The notes under the pieces are model-generated. The model made no database searches, had not been told where the DNA came from, and worked only from the letters and a program-made list of their open reading frames with translations. Of a DNA stretch of 64,000 nt, positions 1 to 8,830 are shown piece by piece. The translations under genes were made by a program, and so were the position numbers. Source of the stretch: Bowdeniella nasicola (GTDB lineage: Bacteria > Actinomycetota > Actinomycetes > Actinomycetales > Actinomycetaceae); NCBI RefSeq assembly GCF_900107735.1, contig NZ_FNQV01000004.1:62001-126000 (forward strand). Reading direction: 5' to 3'. Position 1 is the first letter of the stretch; each line of letters starts with the position of its first letter.

Positions 1-255
1 GCCGCCGGCCGAGGAGATGAGGGTTGCGGCCAGTTCGACCGCCAGGAAGGCGGCAGCAAGCCACAGCACGGTGGTGACCGCGTCGCCGGCGGCGATGGCG
101 CCCGTCGTCGCGTCGACGACGGTATCGGTGGCGCGGCCGATGATGAAGGGCGTGGCGAGGGCCAGGACGGCGGTCGCGACGGCGGCGAGCACGATTGCAA
201 GATAGTAGGGTGCGAGCTCGCGCGTGAACGCAAGGATTTTGGCGAGGGGGCGCAT
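1..255 (-). CDS. ABC exporter, N-terminal membrane part (partial, runs off the window)
   Basis: Eighty-five codons read on the minus strand from the ATG at 255 to the first base without a stop, so only the N-terminus is present. The protein begins MRPLAKILAFTREL and shows a first hydrophobic helix (LAIVLAAVATAVLALATPF) followed by the conserved stretch IIGRATDTVVD and the start of a second helix. That helix-IIGRxxD pattern is characteristic of the transmembrane domain of type I ABC exporters, in which membrane and ATPase domains are usually fused in about 580-620 residues. The ATPase half, the substrate and any partner gene lie outside the window, so the transported compound cannot be named. 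It is divergent from the NUDIX gene. Confidence 0.8.
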   Translation of the reverse strand, partial: MRPLAKILAFTRELAPYYLAIVLAAVATAVLALATPFIIGRATDTVVDATTGAIAAGDAVTTVLWLAAAFLAVELAATLISSAGG

Positions 256-319
256 ATCTCTATTCAACGCCGTTCGGCGCGCGGCTCATCCCGGGTGCGG
301 CTAGAGATTGGTCACGCCC

Positions 320-325
320 TAGACT
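320..325 (+). promoter_or_regulatory. -10 box TAGACT for leaderless NUDIX mRNA
   Basis: TAGACT (TAnnnT) is followed by 7 bases and then the ATG at 333. No Shine-Dalgarno sequence precedes the start, so the transcript probably begins at or next to the start codon. A -35 box is not recognisable. Confidence 0.5.
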
Positions 326-332
326 TGCTGGC

Positions 333-797
333 ATGGTTCTCGTCGCTGCCGCCGCGCTGCTGCGCGGCTCCCAGCTGTTGTGTGCTCAGCGCTCCGCCCC
401 GCCGGAGCTGGCCGGGCTGTGGGAGTTTCCGGGCGGGAAGGTCGAAGACGGCGAGGAGCCGCGCTCGGCCGCGCACCGGGAGCTCGCCGAAGAACTCGGG
501 ATCGAGGTCGAGCTCGGGGAGCTCGTCGTCGGGCCGAATGCGGACGGTTCCTGGCCGGTGCTCGGCGATGCGCGGATGCTCGTGTGGCGCGGCGAGGTCG
601 TCGGCGGTAGCCCGGCCGCACTGCAGGATCACGCGGACGTGCGCTGGGTGGAGCTAGCGGAGGCTCACACGCTCGCGTGGATCGAGGTCGATCGGCCGAT
701 CCTAGCGGCGCTCATCGCGCTCGCGGGTGAGGAGTCTGTGCTTCAGCGTCAAGACCCGCAGCGGTTGGATCAAGGACCGCGACGACCAACGCCGTGA
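333..797 (+). CDS. NUDIX hydrolase, MutT/8-oxo-dGTP diphosphatase-like
   Basis: A 154-residue protein with a complete Nudix box at about residues 35-57: G-x5-E-x7-REL-x-EE-x-GI, read here as GKVEDGE then REL, AEE, LGI. The box binds the divalent metal and carries the catalytic glutamates. The preceding GLWEFPGGK is typical of MutT-type (deoxy)nucleoside triphosphate diphosphatases that remove oxidised nucleotides, and the size fits. The extreme C-terminus (from about residue 130) is polar and not conserved-looking. The start is chosen at 333 because a -10-like TAGACT lies 7 bases upstream. It is monocistronic and convergent with the TPR gene at 857. The exact substrate is inferred from family only. 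Confidence 0.85.
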   Translation: MVLVAAAALLRGSQLLCAQRSAPPELAGLWEFPGGKVEDGEEPRSAAHRELAEELGIEVELGELVVGPNADGSWPVLGDARMLVWRGEVVGGSPAALQDHADVRWVELAEAHTLAWIEVDRPILAALIALAGEESVLQRQDPQRLDQGPRRPTP

Positions 798-856
798 TCG
801 CCAACACGTAAAGCGTCGTGAGTAGGTCTATAACCTGCACTTCCTATGCTGCCACG

Positions 857-1555
857 CTACCAGGCTTCGCCGGAGCCAAAGCCCTCGCCCTTGCGCTGCT
901 CGCGCTGGCGCAGCTCGTCCTCGGCGTGGCGCTGGTTGTCCTCAAGCTCGTCCTGCTTGTCATCGAGCTTTGGTGTTGGCGTGACAGTGGAGTCGGGGAT
1001 CTTCTCCTCGGTTTCGCCGTCCGTCGTCGGTTGATCGGTGGGCTCGCCCTCGACGGCGCCCGCGGCGTCGCGCTGGCGCTGGTGGATGCGGTCCTCGTCG
1101 GCGGTGGAGCCGTCGCCGCCCTGGCCGTCCGTCGTGCACGGTTTGGAGGTCTCGGCGGCGAGGTTCATGCGTGCGAGGCCCTCGTCGTGCTTCCCGTCGG
1201 TGCCAAGCTTGAGCGCTTCGCCTTCGTAGGCGAGCGAGAGGTTGATGCGCACGCGACATTCGTCGCTGCCGGCGCGCGAGCCTGAGGTCTCGGTCGTGGG
1301 GACGCGGGTGAGGGCGCGCTCCAGCGGCGGGACCGCGCGGGAGTAGTCCTCGCTCATGAGGAGCGAGGTGCCCTCGTTATAGGGCGCGATCCAGCTGTGC
1401 GGCCCGGCGGGCACGATGAGGCCGTGGCCGCGGTAGATGCTGTCCCAGGTCTTGCCGGCGGTGCCGCGGCCCTGCCAGGCGCTCACGCTAAGCCAGGCAA
1501 GGACGAGGCCCACGAGGGCGAGCAGCGCGATGGCGGGGATACGGAGTTTAGACAT
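857..1555 (-). CDS. Membrane-anchored TPR-like protein, last gene of a MoxR/Bat operon (BatC-like)
   Basis: 232 residues with one N-terminal membrane helix (IPAIALLALVGLVLAWLSV) and an extracytoplasmic remainder. The segment around residues 55-130 (YNEGTSLL, YSRAVPPLERAL, INLSLAYEGEAL) resembles one or two degenerate TPR units. The last 90 residues are highly charged, Glu/Asp/Gln/Arg-rich and probably disordered or coiled coil. In Bat (aerotolerance-type) operons the VWA proteins are commonly followed by a TPR protein; position and topology fit that role. Its ATG lies 8 bases inside the end of the preceding VWA gene, implying translational coupling. The function is not established; probably a scaffold for a MoxR-VWA complex. 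Confidence 0.6.
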   Translation of the reverse strand: MSKLRIPAIALLALVGLVLAWLSVSAWQGRGTAGKTWDSIYRGHGLIVPAGPHSWIAPYNEGTSLLMSEDYSRAVPPLERALTRVPTTETSGSRAGSDECRVRINLSLAYEGEALKLGTDGKHDEGLARMNLAAETSKPCTTDGQGGDGSTADEDRIHQRQRDAAGAVEGEPTDQPTTDGETEEKIPDSTVTPTPKLDDKQDELEDNQRHAEDELRQREQRKGEGFGSGEAW

Positions 1556-2528
1556 CGAGACGCACCGCCTTATAGTGCCGGGCGAGCGCGAACAGTTCCC
1601 AGGCGATCAGCAGCGCGAGCGCGATCATGAACGGCCAGAAGACGCGCTCGGTGATCGCGACGTCCTTGCGGCCGTCCTCGGCGATCGTCGCCGCGTCGAT
1701 GGTCGTGGCGGCGGCGAGCGATCCCGGGCGGTGGACGTAGGGCACGCCGAGGGCGTTCGCGGCCTCGGATAGGGCCTTCTCGTCGAGCCGGGAGATCGCG
1801 TCGCCGCCGGAGTTCGGGTCCTTGATATAGGGTGCGTCAGTTCGGCTGGTGCCGTCGTATTCGCGCATCTTGCCGCCGGTCGTGGTGCCGTAGCCGAGGA
1901 CCGCGCCGCCATCGATCAGGGGTGCGAGCTCGGCGAAGGCGGCGGCGCTGCCGGTCTCGCCGGGGACGCCCTCCCCGCGCGTGGACTCGCCGTCGGTCAG
2001 GACATAAAGGACGCGGACGTTGGCGGGGTTGCGTTCCTTGGCGGCGGAAAGCGCGCGCTTCAAGGCCGCGACGGGGCGATCAATGGCCGAGCCGGCGGAG
2101 TAGTTCGTGATCTCCTGGCGGGCGGTTTCCGCCCAGCTGCGCACGGCGCGCGCGTCCGTCGTCAGGGGGAGTTGGCGCGCGGTGACGGAAGTGTAGGAAA
2201 TCACCGAGAAGCGCGAGCCGGCGAGCCTGCTCGTGAGCTCCTCGATATCGGCGCGCACGCCGGCAAGGCGCGGCTGCGAGCCGTCGTAGTCCTCGGCCGC
2301 CATCGAGCCGGTGAGGTCCACCGCGAGGTAGACCTCAAGGTTGGAGGTGACCTCCTGTTTGGCGACGGCGATCGTCGGGGAGATGAGGATCGGCAGCGCG
2401 GCGAGCGCCATCAGGGGGCGGCGGATGCGGGCCGACACGTCCGGGGAGCGCACGGCCGCGATGACGGCGGCGAGCAGCAGCAGGGCGGCGAGCAGCGCGG
2501 TGATGAGCGGGGAGTAGGTCAGGCTCAC
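1548..2528 (-). CDS. VWA domain membrane protein, BatB-like
   Basis: 326 residues. Two membrane helices lie in the first 60 residues (LITALLAALLLLAAVIAAV; LMALAALPILISPTIAVA) and one near the C-terminus (FWPFMIALALLIAWELFAL). A von Willebrand factor A domain sits between them, with the metal-ion-dependent adhesion site as AVDLTGSM (DxTxS, residues near 75) and a later VLTDGES. The GTG at 2528 is preferred because it overlaps the stop of the upstream VWA gene as GTGA; a GTG four codons earlier (2540) is an alternative. Family knowledge: such proteins work with MoxR ATPases on envelope or metal-centre assembly. The client here is unknown. Confidence 0.8.
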   Translation of the reverse strand: MSLTYSPLITALLAALLLLAAVIAAVRSPDVSARIRRPLMALAALPILISPTIAVAKQEVTSNLEVYLAVDLTGSMAAEDYDGSQPRLAGVRADIEELTSRLAGSRFSVISYTSVTARQLPLTTDARAVRSWAETARQEITNYSAGSAIDRPVAALKRALSAAKERNPANVRVLYVLTDGESTRGEGVPGETGSAAAFAELAPLIDGGAVLGYGTTTGGKMREYDGTSRTDAPYIKDPNSGGDAISRLDEKALSEAANALGVPYVHRPGSLAAATTIDAATIAEDGRKDVAITERVFWPFMIALALLIAWELFALARHYKAVRLDV

Positions 2529-3541
2529 AGGCGCCACCACCCGACGGCGAGCAGGCCGAGGACGAGGCCGCCGATGAGCAGCGGCGCGAGGCGCTCGGGG
2601 TGGTCGGTGATGACGACGGTGGGCGAGGCGTCGAGTTCGGCGGCCTGCTGGCTCGTCACGTCATCGATGATCGAGTCGACGGCGTCGGGCGAGGCGGTGT
2701 CAAAGACGAGTCCGCCGCGGGAGGTGATCGTCTCGGTGAACTCGGTGCGCTGCTTGTAAGAGCCGCCCTCGGCCGTCGGGGAAAACAGCCCGATGACGCG
2801 GATATCGCGTTCCTGGGCGAAGCCGGCCGCCTCGTCGAGGGTGTAGACGGGATCGCCCTGCAGGTCGTTGTCGGTGGCGAAGATGATGGAGCGGGAGCGT
2901 TCCTGATCGGCGAGGTCGAAGGCGAGGACGCAGTTGGCAAGGCCGTCGCCGATGAGGGAGGCCGAAGTGCCGGGCAGGGCGGTGGTGCCGGCGAGCAGAT
3001 CGAGCAGCTGCTGGGTTTGGCTCGAGCCGGAGCTCAGGGCCGCGAGGTCGACGTCGAGGATCTTGGCGGAGTTTTTAAGTTCGTCGCGCACCATGGCGTA
3101 ATCGTCGGTGAGGGGGAACAGGGTGCGCGAGGTGTTGTTCCACATGACGAGCGCGATGCGTTCGCCCGCGAAGGAGTCGACGAGCTCGGAGAATTTTCCG
3201 AGGATTTCGCTGTCGTAGGAGATCATCGAGCCGGAGACGTCCAGGCATAGGACGATATCGCGGGTGGCGAGCTGCTCCGATTGGGCGTGGCGATCGGCGG
3301 GGCGGCCGGCGAGGCCCGCGGCGCCGAGGGCGGCGACGAAGAACAGCGCGAGGGCGGCTGCCAGGCGCCGTTTGCGGGCGCGGATCAGCGCGGTGAAGCT
3401 CGGCAGCGCGCGCAGGTAGCCGGTGTGGGCGACGTCGATGGGTGTGAGGGCGCGGCGGCGCCGGCGCCGGGCGAGCAGGCCCGCGATGATTGCGAGGAGC
3501 GCGATCGCGGCGAGGGCGAGCGCGAGCGGCCACCAGATCAT
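2525..3541 (-). CDS. VWA domain membrane protein, BatA-like
   Basis: 338 residues: an N-terminal helix (WPLALALAAIALLAIIAGLLA), a second helix near residue 65 (LAAALALFFVAALGAAGLAG), a VWA domain and a C-terminal helix (LAPLLIGGLVLGLLAVGWW). The MIDAS motif is intact (LCLDVSGSMI, DxSxS, about residue 100) with a downstream GDG and FATDND acidic turn. It starts with the ATGA overlap at 3538-3541 and ends overlapping the next VWA gene, so these paired VWA proteins are made together. The BatA name rests on position and architecture; no residue distinguishes BatA from BatB with certainty. Confidence 0.8.
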   Translation of the reverse strand: MIWWPLALALAAIALLAIIAGLLARRRRRRALTPIDVAHTGYLRALPSFTALIRARKRRLAAALALFFVAALGAAGLAGRPADRHAQSEQLATRDIVLCLDVSGSMISYDSEILGKFSELVDSFAGERIALVMWNNTSRTLFPLTDDYAMVRDELKNSAKILDVDLAALSSGSSQTQQLLDLLAGTTALPGTSASLIGDGLANCVLAFDLADQERSRSIIFATDNDLQGDPVYTLDEAAGFAQERDIRVIGLFSPTAEGGSYKQRTEFTETITSRGGLVFDTASPDAVDSIIDDVTSQQAAELDASPTVVITDHPERLAPLLIGGLVLGLLAVGWWRL

Positions 3542-3999
3542 TGGCCACCTCCGCCAAGCATCTCGGACAGGGCGGTCAGGGTGCGTTCGGCGGCGACGTC
3601 GGGGTGGACGTCAAAGGAGGGCCGCTCACTCATCTCCACGACGGCGATGACGGGGGCGAGCTCGTGGGCGTCGGCGCGGGCGTGCAATTGGGCAAGGGTG
3701 AGCGCCCGCAGGTTATCGCCGCTCACGTTCGAGCCGTAGCGCCGGGCGATATCGGCGGCCGCGAGGTGCAGGGCGCGTACGTCGGTCTCGCCGGCGGCGT
3801 AGCGCTCGCGCAGGTGCGCCACCTCGGAGTCAAAGCTCGGCGCGAACCGCAGTTCGCTAGGGGCGGCAGGGTCGCTGCGGCGGCGGCGCCGCAGGCGCGG
3901 GCGCGGGATCAGCGCGATAGCGGCGATGAGCAGCACGAGCGCGACCGCGAAGTAAGGGCCGGGATAGCCGATGAGCGGCGAGATGTCCTCCGGGCTCAT
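3538..3999 (-). CDS. Small membrane protein between DUF58 and VWA genes (DUF4381-like position)
   Basis: 153 residues beginning MSPEDISPLIGYPGPY. One transmembrane helix (FAVALVLLIAAIALIP, residues 16-31) is followed by an Arg-rich stop-transfer segment and a soluble helical domain of about 110 residues. The ATG at 3999 overlaps the DUF58 stop as ATGA, which fixes the start; the frame stays open upstream but without a supported start. The gene ends overlapping BatA by ATGA. In MoxR-DUF58-VWA operons a small one-helix protein (often DUF4381/DUF4129-like) commonly occupies this slot, but I do not recognise a specific family. Confidence 0.7.
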   Translation of the reverse strand: MSPEDISPLIGYPGPYFAVALVLLIAAIALIPRPRLRRRRRSDPAAPSELRFAPSFDSEVAHLRERYAAGETDVRALHLAAADIARRYGSNVSGDNLRALTLAQLHARADAHELAPVIAVVEMSERPSFDVHPDVAAERTLTALSEMLGGGGQ

Positions 4000-4886
4000 G
4001 CGCGCCCCCGATCCGCGAACAGGTCCGTGAGGGCGCCCTCCAGATCCTCGCTGCCGCCGATGCGCGCGTAGCGGATCGCCAAGCGCTGCATCATGTCCGC
4101 GAGCTGGGCTTTGGCGCGGGCGCGCTCGGCCCCCACGTCGGCCGCGAGTTGCGGTTCGGTTGCCAGCGCGCCGGCGAGGAAGGCGGGCAGCGGCCCCGCC
4201 GCGACGTCGATCGCCTGCTGGCTGCGCGTGAGCTGGTTGAGGTCCACGTCGGGGATCGAGAAGTAGACGACGTCGTGCCGGATGCGCAGTCGCTTCAGGC
4301 TCGCCTCGCACGCCTCATCGAGGGAGTAGTCATCGCCGATCACGATGACGAGCGAGCGGCGTTTGATGAGGGATTCGGCGCGCGTGAGGATCGTCGCCAT
4401 CGAGTCATCGGGCGCGGGCTCGGCGCCGCGCAGCCGGTGGCGGATGACCTCCAGATGCTCGGTGCCGGAGCGCGGCGGCAGCTGGCGCGGGCCCGAACCC
4501 TCCGCATAGACGAGGGCGAGCTGGTCGCCGCGAATGCGCGCGAGGTAGGCAATGATGTCGACTAGGTCGATCGCGACCTCGAACTTCGGCTGCCCCGAGG
4601 GCGCGACGGCCCGCATCGCGCGCGAGGTATCCACGGCGAGGACGACGGACAGGTTCGTTTCCTTCACGAAGCGCCGAATCACCGGTTCGCCCGCACGCGC
4701 GGAGGCCTTCCAGTCGATATCGGAGACGTCGTCGCCCGGATGGTAGGCGACCATATCCTCGAAATCCTGCCCGTGCCCGGTAAAGACCGAACGATGGCGC
4801 CCCTCGATCCCGCCGGAGACCCGTTTCAGGACCGGCAGGGAAATGCGGTGGCGCAGCTCGGCGAGCCGGGCATAGGAGATCGCCAT
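3996..4886 (-). CDS. DUF58 domain protein of the MoxR operon
   Basis: 296 residues. The DUF58 signature is clear: RHRSVFTGHGQDFEDMVAYHPGDDVSDIDWKA (residues 31-62, key residues G-F-D-R-Y-x-GD-x-DxIDW type) followed by a VWA-like fold with AVDTSRAM. DUF58 proteins are encoded next to MoxR ATPases and VWA proteins and are thought to act in the same chaperone-like complex. The gene starts one base after the moxR stop and ends with an ATGA overlap into the next gene. No signal peptide or membrane helix is seen, so it is cytoplasmic. Confidence 0.85.
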   Translation of the reverse strand: MAISYARLAELRHRISLPVLKRVSGGIEGRHRSVFTGHGQDFEDMVAYHPGDDVSDIDWKASARAGEPVIRRFVKETNLSVVLAVDTSRAMRAVAPSGQPKFEVAIDLVDIIAYLARIRGDQLALVYAEGSGPRQLPPRSGTEHLEVIRHRLRGAEPAPDDSMATILTRAESLIKRRSLVIVIGDDYSLDEACEASLKRLRIRHDVVYFSIPDVDLNQLTRSQQAIDVAAGPLPAFLAGALATEPQLAADVGAERARAKAQLADMMQRLAIRYARIGGSEDLEGALTDLFADRGRA

Positions 4887-4887
4887 G

Positions 4888-5874
4888 TTAGGGCACGGGC
4901 ACCGCGTCGAAGGCCGCGTCGATGAGCGATTCGCTCGTCACACCGCCGGCGATTGCGTCATAGGAGCGCACGATCCGGTGCCGCAGCACGGGGTGGCGCA
5001 TCGAGACGATGTCATCGGGCACGACGTAGGCGCGGCCGGCCATGAGCGCGAGCGCCTGGGCGACGCGCATGAGCGCGATCGCGCCACGCGGGGAGGCCCC
5101 GACGCGCACGTCGCTGGAGTCGCCACGGGTGGTGGCGACGACGTCGACGATGTAGCGCTTGAGCGAATCGTGCACGAAGATGCGGTTCGTCGCGGCCTGC
5201 AGGGTGCGCACGTCGTCGAGGGTAATGGGCTCGACGCTGGAGGTGCGGCGCTGGGCGCCGGAGGCGGCGAGGGTGCCGTCGGCGATCCCGTCGAGGATCT
5301 TGACCTCCTGCTCGGCGCTCGGGTAGGTCAGCACCTCCTTGATGAGGAAGCGGTCCATCTGCGCCTCGGGTAGGACGTAGGTGCCCTCTTCCTCGATCGG
5401 GTTTTGCGTGGCGAGGACCATGAACGGATCGGGGACCGGGTAGACCTGGCCGCCGATGGAGGTTTGGCGCTCCTGCATCGCTTCGAGCATCGCGGACTGC
5501 GTTTTGGCCGAGGAGCGGTTGATCTCGTCGAGCAGCACGAGGTTGGCATGCACCGGCCCCAGCTGGGTGGCGAGTTCGCCCGTCGTGTAGTTAAAGATCT
5601 GGGTGCCGACGATGTCGTTGGGCATGAGGTCGGGCGTGCACTGGATGCGGTGGAAGGAGCCCGAGATCGCCGAGGCGAGGGTTTGCGCGGCCGTCGTCTT
5701 GGCCAGGCCCGGCACGGATTCGAGCAGGATATGGCCCGAGGCGAGCAGGGCGGCTAGCAGGGAGCGGCGCAAATCGTCTTGCCCGATGACCTTCGAGGTG
5801 AAGATCGCGTTGACGCGGGCGATGAGGCGGTGCGCGTCGCCGAGTTCGTCGGCGCTCAGTTGCTGATAGGCCAT
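4888..5874 (-). CDS. MoxR-family AAA+ ATPase
   Basis: 328 residues, the usual MoxR length. Walker A is VPGLAKTT (residues 54-61), the standard MoxR variant. Walker B is LVLLDEINRS, followed by KTQSAMLEAMQE, and sensor 1 is LATQNPIEEEGTY. These are hallmarks of the MRP subfamily of AAA+ ATPases, which insert cofactors or remodel VWA-containing partners. The start is supported by a strong Shine-Dalgarno (AGGAGGA) that overlaps the pdxK stop. The five genes from here to 857 form one unbroken operon with gaps or overlaps of a few bases. The substrate protein cannot be told from the window. Confidence 0.9.
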   Translation of the reverse strand: MAYQQLSADELGDAHRLIARVNAIFTSKVIGQDDLRRSLLAALLASGHILLESVPGLAKTTAAQTLASAISGSFHRIQCTPDLMPNDIVGTQIFNYTTGELATQLGPVHANLVLLDEINRSSAKTQSAMLEAMQERQTSIGGQVYPVPDPFMVLATQNPIEEEGTYVLPEAQMDRFLIKEVLTYPSAEQEVKILDGIADGTLAASGAQRRTSSVEPITLDDVRTLQAATNRIFVHDSLKRYIVDVVATTRGDSSDVRVGASPRGAIALMRVAQALALMAGRAYVVPDDIVSMRHPVLRHRIVRSYDAIAGGVTSESLIDAAFDAVPVP

Positions 5875-5882
5875 CGTTCCTC

Positions 5883-6689
5883 CTAGGACTGGTAGGCACC
5901 CTGCCAGACCGTCGTGAACGGGGTCGCGGTAGCAAGGCGCTCACGGATGCCGGCGGTGACGAAGTCCTTGGCGATCTGGACGGCGTCGTGAATCCCGGTG
6001 CCCTTGGCGAGCTCCGCGGTGATCGCGGCGGCCAGGGTGCAGCCGGCGCCGTGGATGCGGGCGCCGTCGCCGATCTTGGGGACCTTGAGCACGGTGACGT
6101 CCGAGCCGTCGTACAGGACGTCGACGGCGTCCTCGCCGGGCAGCTCCACGCCGCCCTTGGCGACGACGTAGCGCGGCCCGAGCTCGTGGATCTTCACGGC
6201 AGCGTCGATGAGGTCATCGAGGGTTTCGATCGACTCGCGGCCGGAGAGCACGCGCGATTCGAAGACGTTTGGGGTGACGACGGTGGCCTTGGGCAGGATC
6301 TTTTCGCGCAGCGCGGTATCGACCTCGAGCGCGGGCGAGAGCTCCTGCGTCTTACAGATAAGGACGGGATCGAGCACGATCGTCTCGTAGTGGTGCTCGG
6401 TGAGCGCCTGCTCGACGACGTCGATCGTCGCGGGCGTGCCAAGCATGCCGATCTTCAGGGTGGTGACCTGGGGGAAGGCGTGGGTCGCGGCCTCGATCTG
6501 ATCGGCGATCACCTGGGGGTCCACTGGCACGAAGCGGTGGTTCCAGTTGTTGTTCGGATCCATTGAGACGATGCACGTCAGGGTCCCCATGCCGTAGACG
6601 CCGAGCTGGTGGAAGGTTTTCAGATCAACCTGGATGCCGGCGCCGCCGGTGGCTTCCGACCCGGCGATGACGTGCGCAGTTGCGACCAC
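5883..6689 (-). CDS. pdxK: Pyridoxal/pyridoxine kinase (ThiD-like PdxK)
   Basis: 268 residues from a GTG at 6689, chosen because AAGGAG lies 7 bases upstream; the open frame extends 20 codons further without support. The N-terminal motif IAGSEATGGAGIQVDLKTF is the substrate and phosphate loop of ribokinase-superfamily ThiD-type enzymes, and GDGARIHGAGCTLAAAITAEL contains the GAGC anion hole with the catalytic region. The sequence TCIVSMDPNNNWNHRFVPVD matches the Gram-positive pyridoxine kinase group better than true HMP-phosphate kinases. It would phosphorylate B6 vitamers (salvage to PLP) with ATP. It lies 8 bases upstream of moxR and could be co-transcribed with it. HMP kinase activity is the alternative. 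Confidence 0.75.
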   Translation of the reverse strand: MVATAHVIAGSEATGGAGIQVDLKTFHQLGVYGMGTLTCIVSMDPNNNWNHRFVPVDPQVIADQIEAATHAFPQVTTLKIGMLGTPATIDVVEQALTEHHYETIVLDPVLICKTQELSPALEVDTALREKILPKATVVTPNVFESRVLSGRESIETLDDLIDAAVKIHELGPRYVVAKGGVELPGEDAVDVLYDGSDVTVLKVPKIGDGARIHGAGCTLAAAITAELAKGTGIHDAVQIAKDFVTAGIRERLATATPFTTVWQGAYQS

Positions 6690-6755
6690 AGTGACTCTCC
6701 TTAATAGGGCGTGGATGACCGGACTAAGCCTAGCGCGCTCTCCAGCCACGGGCGA

Positions 6756-6761
6756 TACCCT
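6756..6761 (+). promoter_or_regulatory. -10 box TACCCT for leaderless copD-ctaG mRNA
   Basis: TACCCT sits 6 bases before the ATG at 6768 and no Shine-Dalgarno is present, as in several other genes of the window. Confidence 0.5.
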
Positions 6762-6767
6762 GGTCCT

Positions 6768-8783
6768 ATGTCCTCCCTTCGCGTGACGCCCTCCCGTGTG
6801 CTCATCGCGGTTGCTCCACTCACGCTTGTTGTGGCGGTTCTTGCGCTCTTTGCCTCAGGCGCCGTCGCCCCCACTCCCCCGCTGGATCCGGGGCCGCTGG
6901 CGCGCTGGTCGCTGCCGCTGCTGACGATCGCGACGCGCCTTGCCGCGATCGTGACGATTGGCTCGACGATGATGTGCGCGCTCGTGTTGCCGGCGCCCGC
7001 GCGCGATCGGCACGTGCACCACCGGCAGTGGGAAAAGACGAATCCGGCAGCGTGGCTGAAGTCCGCGGCGATTGCGCGCGTCGCGGCGATCATCTGGAGC
7101 CTGGCCCAGCTCGGCAACGTCATCGTCGAATACTCCGTGACGGCGATGCGGCCGATGACCGAGCCGACGTTCGGCAGCGAGCTGTGGATCTTCCTCACGC
7201 AGGTCGACCTCGGGATCGCCTACCTGTGGGCGACGCTGCTCACGGCGTTCGCGGCCGTCCTCGTCGTCCTTATGAGTCATTACACCTCGGCGGCGTGGGC
7301 GGGCGTCATGGCCCTCGTCTCGCTCGTTCCGCTCGCGCTGACTGGCCACGCGGCGGGCGCGGCCTCGCACGATCTCGCGGTTTCCTCGATGCTCATGCAC
7401 CTCGTCGCCGTCACGATGTGGATGGGCGGGCTGCTCATCCTGCTCGCCGTCGCGAAGGACGTCGGCACCCAGCTGCCGAAGATCGCCCAGCGCTATTCGG
7501 CGGTTGCACTGTGGTGTTTCATCATCACCGTCGTCTCCGGAGTGTGTGCGGCCTGGATCCGGCTGAATGGGCTCGGCGAGCTCGTCACGACGCCGTGGGG
7601 CTTGCTGCTCACGGCAAAAACCGTGGCGTTCGTCGCCCTGGGGCTTGCGGGCTACTGGCATCGGGAGCGCACGATCCCGCTGCTCGGTCGTGGCGAGGCG
7701 CGGCCATTTTGGCGGTTTGTGGGCGTCGAGGCCCTCATCATGGGGGCGACGACGGCGCTCGCGGTCACGCTGTCATCCTCCGCGCCGCCGGTGCCGCAAT
7801 CGCCGCTGCCCGATCCCTCGCCCGTGTGGGAGGCGACAGGCTACGCGGAGCCGCCGCCGCCAACGTTCGCGACGTGGTTCACGCAGTGGCACCCCGATCC
7901 GCTCCTGATATTTGGCTGCATCGCGGCGATCGTCGTCTATCTGCGGTGGGTCTATAAGCTGCGCCAGCGCGGCGATCACTGGCCGCTGGGCCGCACAATC
8001 TGCTGGGTGATCGCGTGGGTCTCGCTGCTGTGGCTGACCAACGGCGGGCCGACGGTCTATGGCCGCATCCTGTTCTCGGCGCACATGATCCAGCACATGA
8101 GCCTCGTGATGATTACGCCTGTGCTGCTCGCGCTCGCGGCGCCCATCACGCTTTCCACGCGCGGCCTGCCCGCCCGCAAGGACGGCACGCGCGGTCCGCG
8201 AGAGTGGATCCTCGCGCTCGTGCATTCCCGCTATGCGCGCGCGTGGGCGAACCCGTTCGTCGCCGCAATCAACTTCGTCGGCTCGATGTGGATCTTCTAC
8301 TACACGCCGCTGTTCCAGCTCGCGATGACGACGCACCTCGGCCACATCCTCATGACCGTGCACTTCACGATCGCGGGCTACCTGTTTGCCAACGTCATCA
8401 TCGGTATCGATCCGGGCACGAAACGCCCCGGCTACCCGCTGCGACTCGTGTTCCTGCTCGCGACGATGGCCTTCCACGCGTTCTTTGGCATCAGCGTCAT
8501 CCAGATGAATTCGCTCATCGCCGCGGATCACTTTGGGCGCCTGGGCCTCGGCTGGTGGGTCGATGCGATGACGGACCAGCGCATCGGCGGAGAAATCACG
8601 TGGGGCATCGGCGAGTTGCCGACGCTCGCGCTCGCGATCATCCTCGTCTACCTGTGGTCGCGCGCCGATACCAAGGAAGCGCAGCGTCGCGACCGGCGCG
8701 CCGACCGCGATGAGGACGCCGAGCTCGAGGCCTATAACGAGATGCTCGCGCGCCTCGCGGAGCAGGACGCGCAGCGTCGGTAG
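6768..8783 (+). CDS. CopD-CtaG fusion membrane protein (copper resistance / cytochrome c oxidase assembly)
   Basis: 671 residues, almost entirely membrane helices. The first half has the CopD-like segment (HAAGAASHDLAVSSMLMHLVAVTMWMGGLL, His-rich, near residues 205-235) and the second half is a caa3_CtaG domain (SAHMIQHMSLVMITPVLLALAAP, then HLGHILMTVHFTIAGYLFANVI). The fusion is standard in Actinobacteria; CopD moves copper across the membrane and CtaG is required to build the Cu centre of heme-copper oxidases. The start at 6768 has a -10 box 6 bases upstream; the open frame continues 19 codons further. The tail is highly charged and cytoplasmic. It is divergent from pdxK and separate from the other copper genes at 32-43 kb. 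Confidence 0.85.
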   Translation: MSSLRVTPSRVLIAVAPLTLVVAVLALFASGAVAPTPPLDPGPLARWSLPLLTIATRLAAIVTIGSTMMCALVLPAPARDRHVHHRQWEKTNPAAWLKSAAIARVAAIIWSLAQLGNVIVEYSVTAMRPMTEPTFGSELWIFLTQVDLGIAYLWATLLTAFAAVLVVLMSHYTSAAWAGVMALVSLVPLALTGHAAGAASHDLAVSSMLMHLVAVTMWMGGLLILLAVAKDVGTQLPKIAQRYSAVALWCFIITVVSGVCAAWIRLNGLGELVTTPWGLLLTAKTVAFVALGLAGYWHRERTIPLLGRGEARPFWRFVGVEALIMGATTALAVTLSSSAPPVPQSPLPDPSPVWEATGYAEPPPPTFATWFTQWHPDPLLIFGCIAAIVVYLRWVYKLRQRGDHWPLGRTICWVIAWVSLLWLTNGGPTVYGRILFSAHMIQHMSLVMITPVLLALAAPITLSTRGLPARKDGTRGPREWILALVHSRYARAWANPFVAAINFVGSMWIFYYTPLFQLAMTTHLGHILMTVHFTIAGYLFANVIIGIDPGTKRPGYPLRLVFLLATMAFHAFFGISVIQMNSLIAADHFGRLGLGWWVDAMTDQRIGGEITWGIGELPTLALAIILVYLWSRADTKEAQRRDRRADRDEDAELEAYNEMLARLAEQDAQRR

Positions 8784-8830
8784 CAATTCCTCCTCGCCAC
8801 TCTATGGTGGAAGAAAGGAAGGAAAGACTC

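Noticed and set aside
798-856. Terminator between the NUDIX gene and the Bat operon
   Set aside because: Only a weak 4-base AGGT/ACCT pairing is present and there is no T-run.
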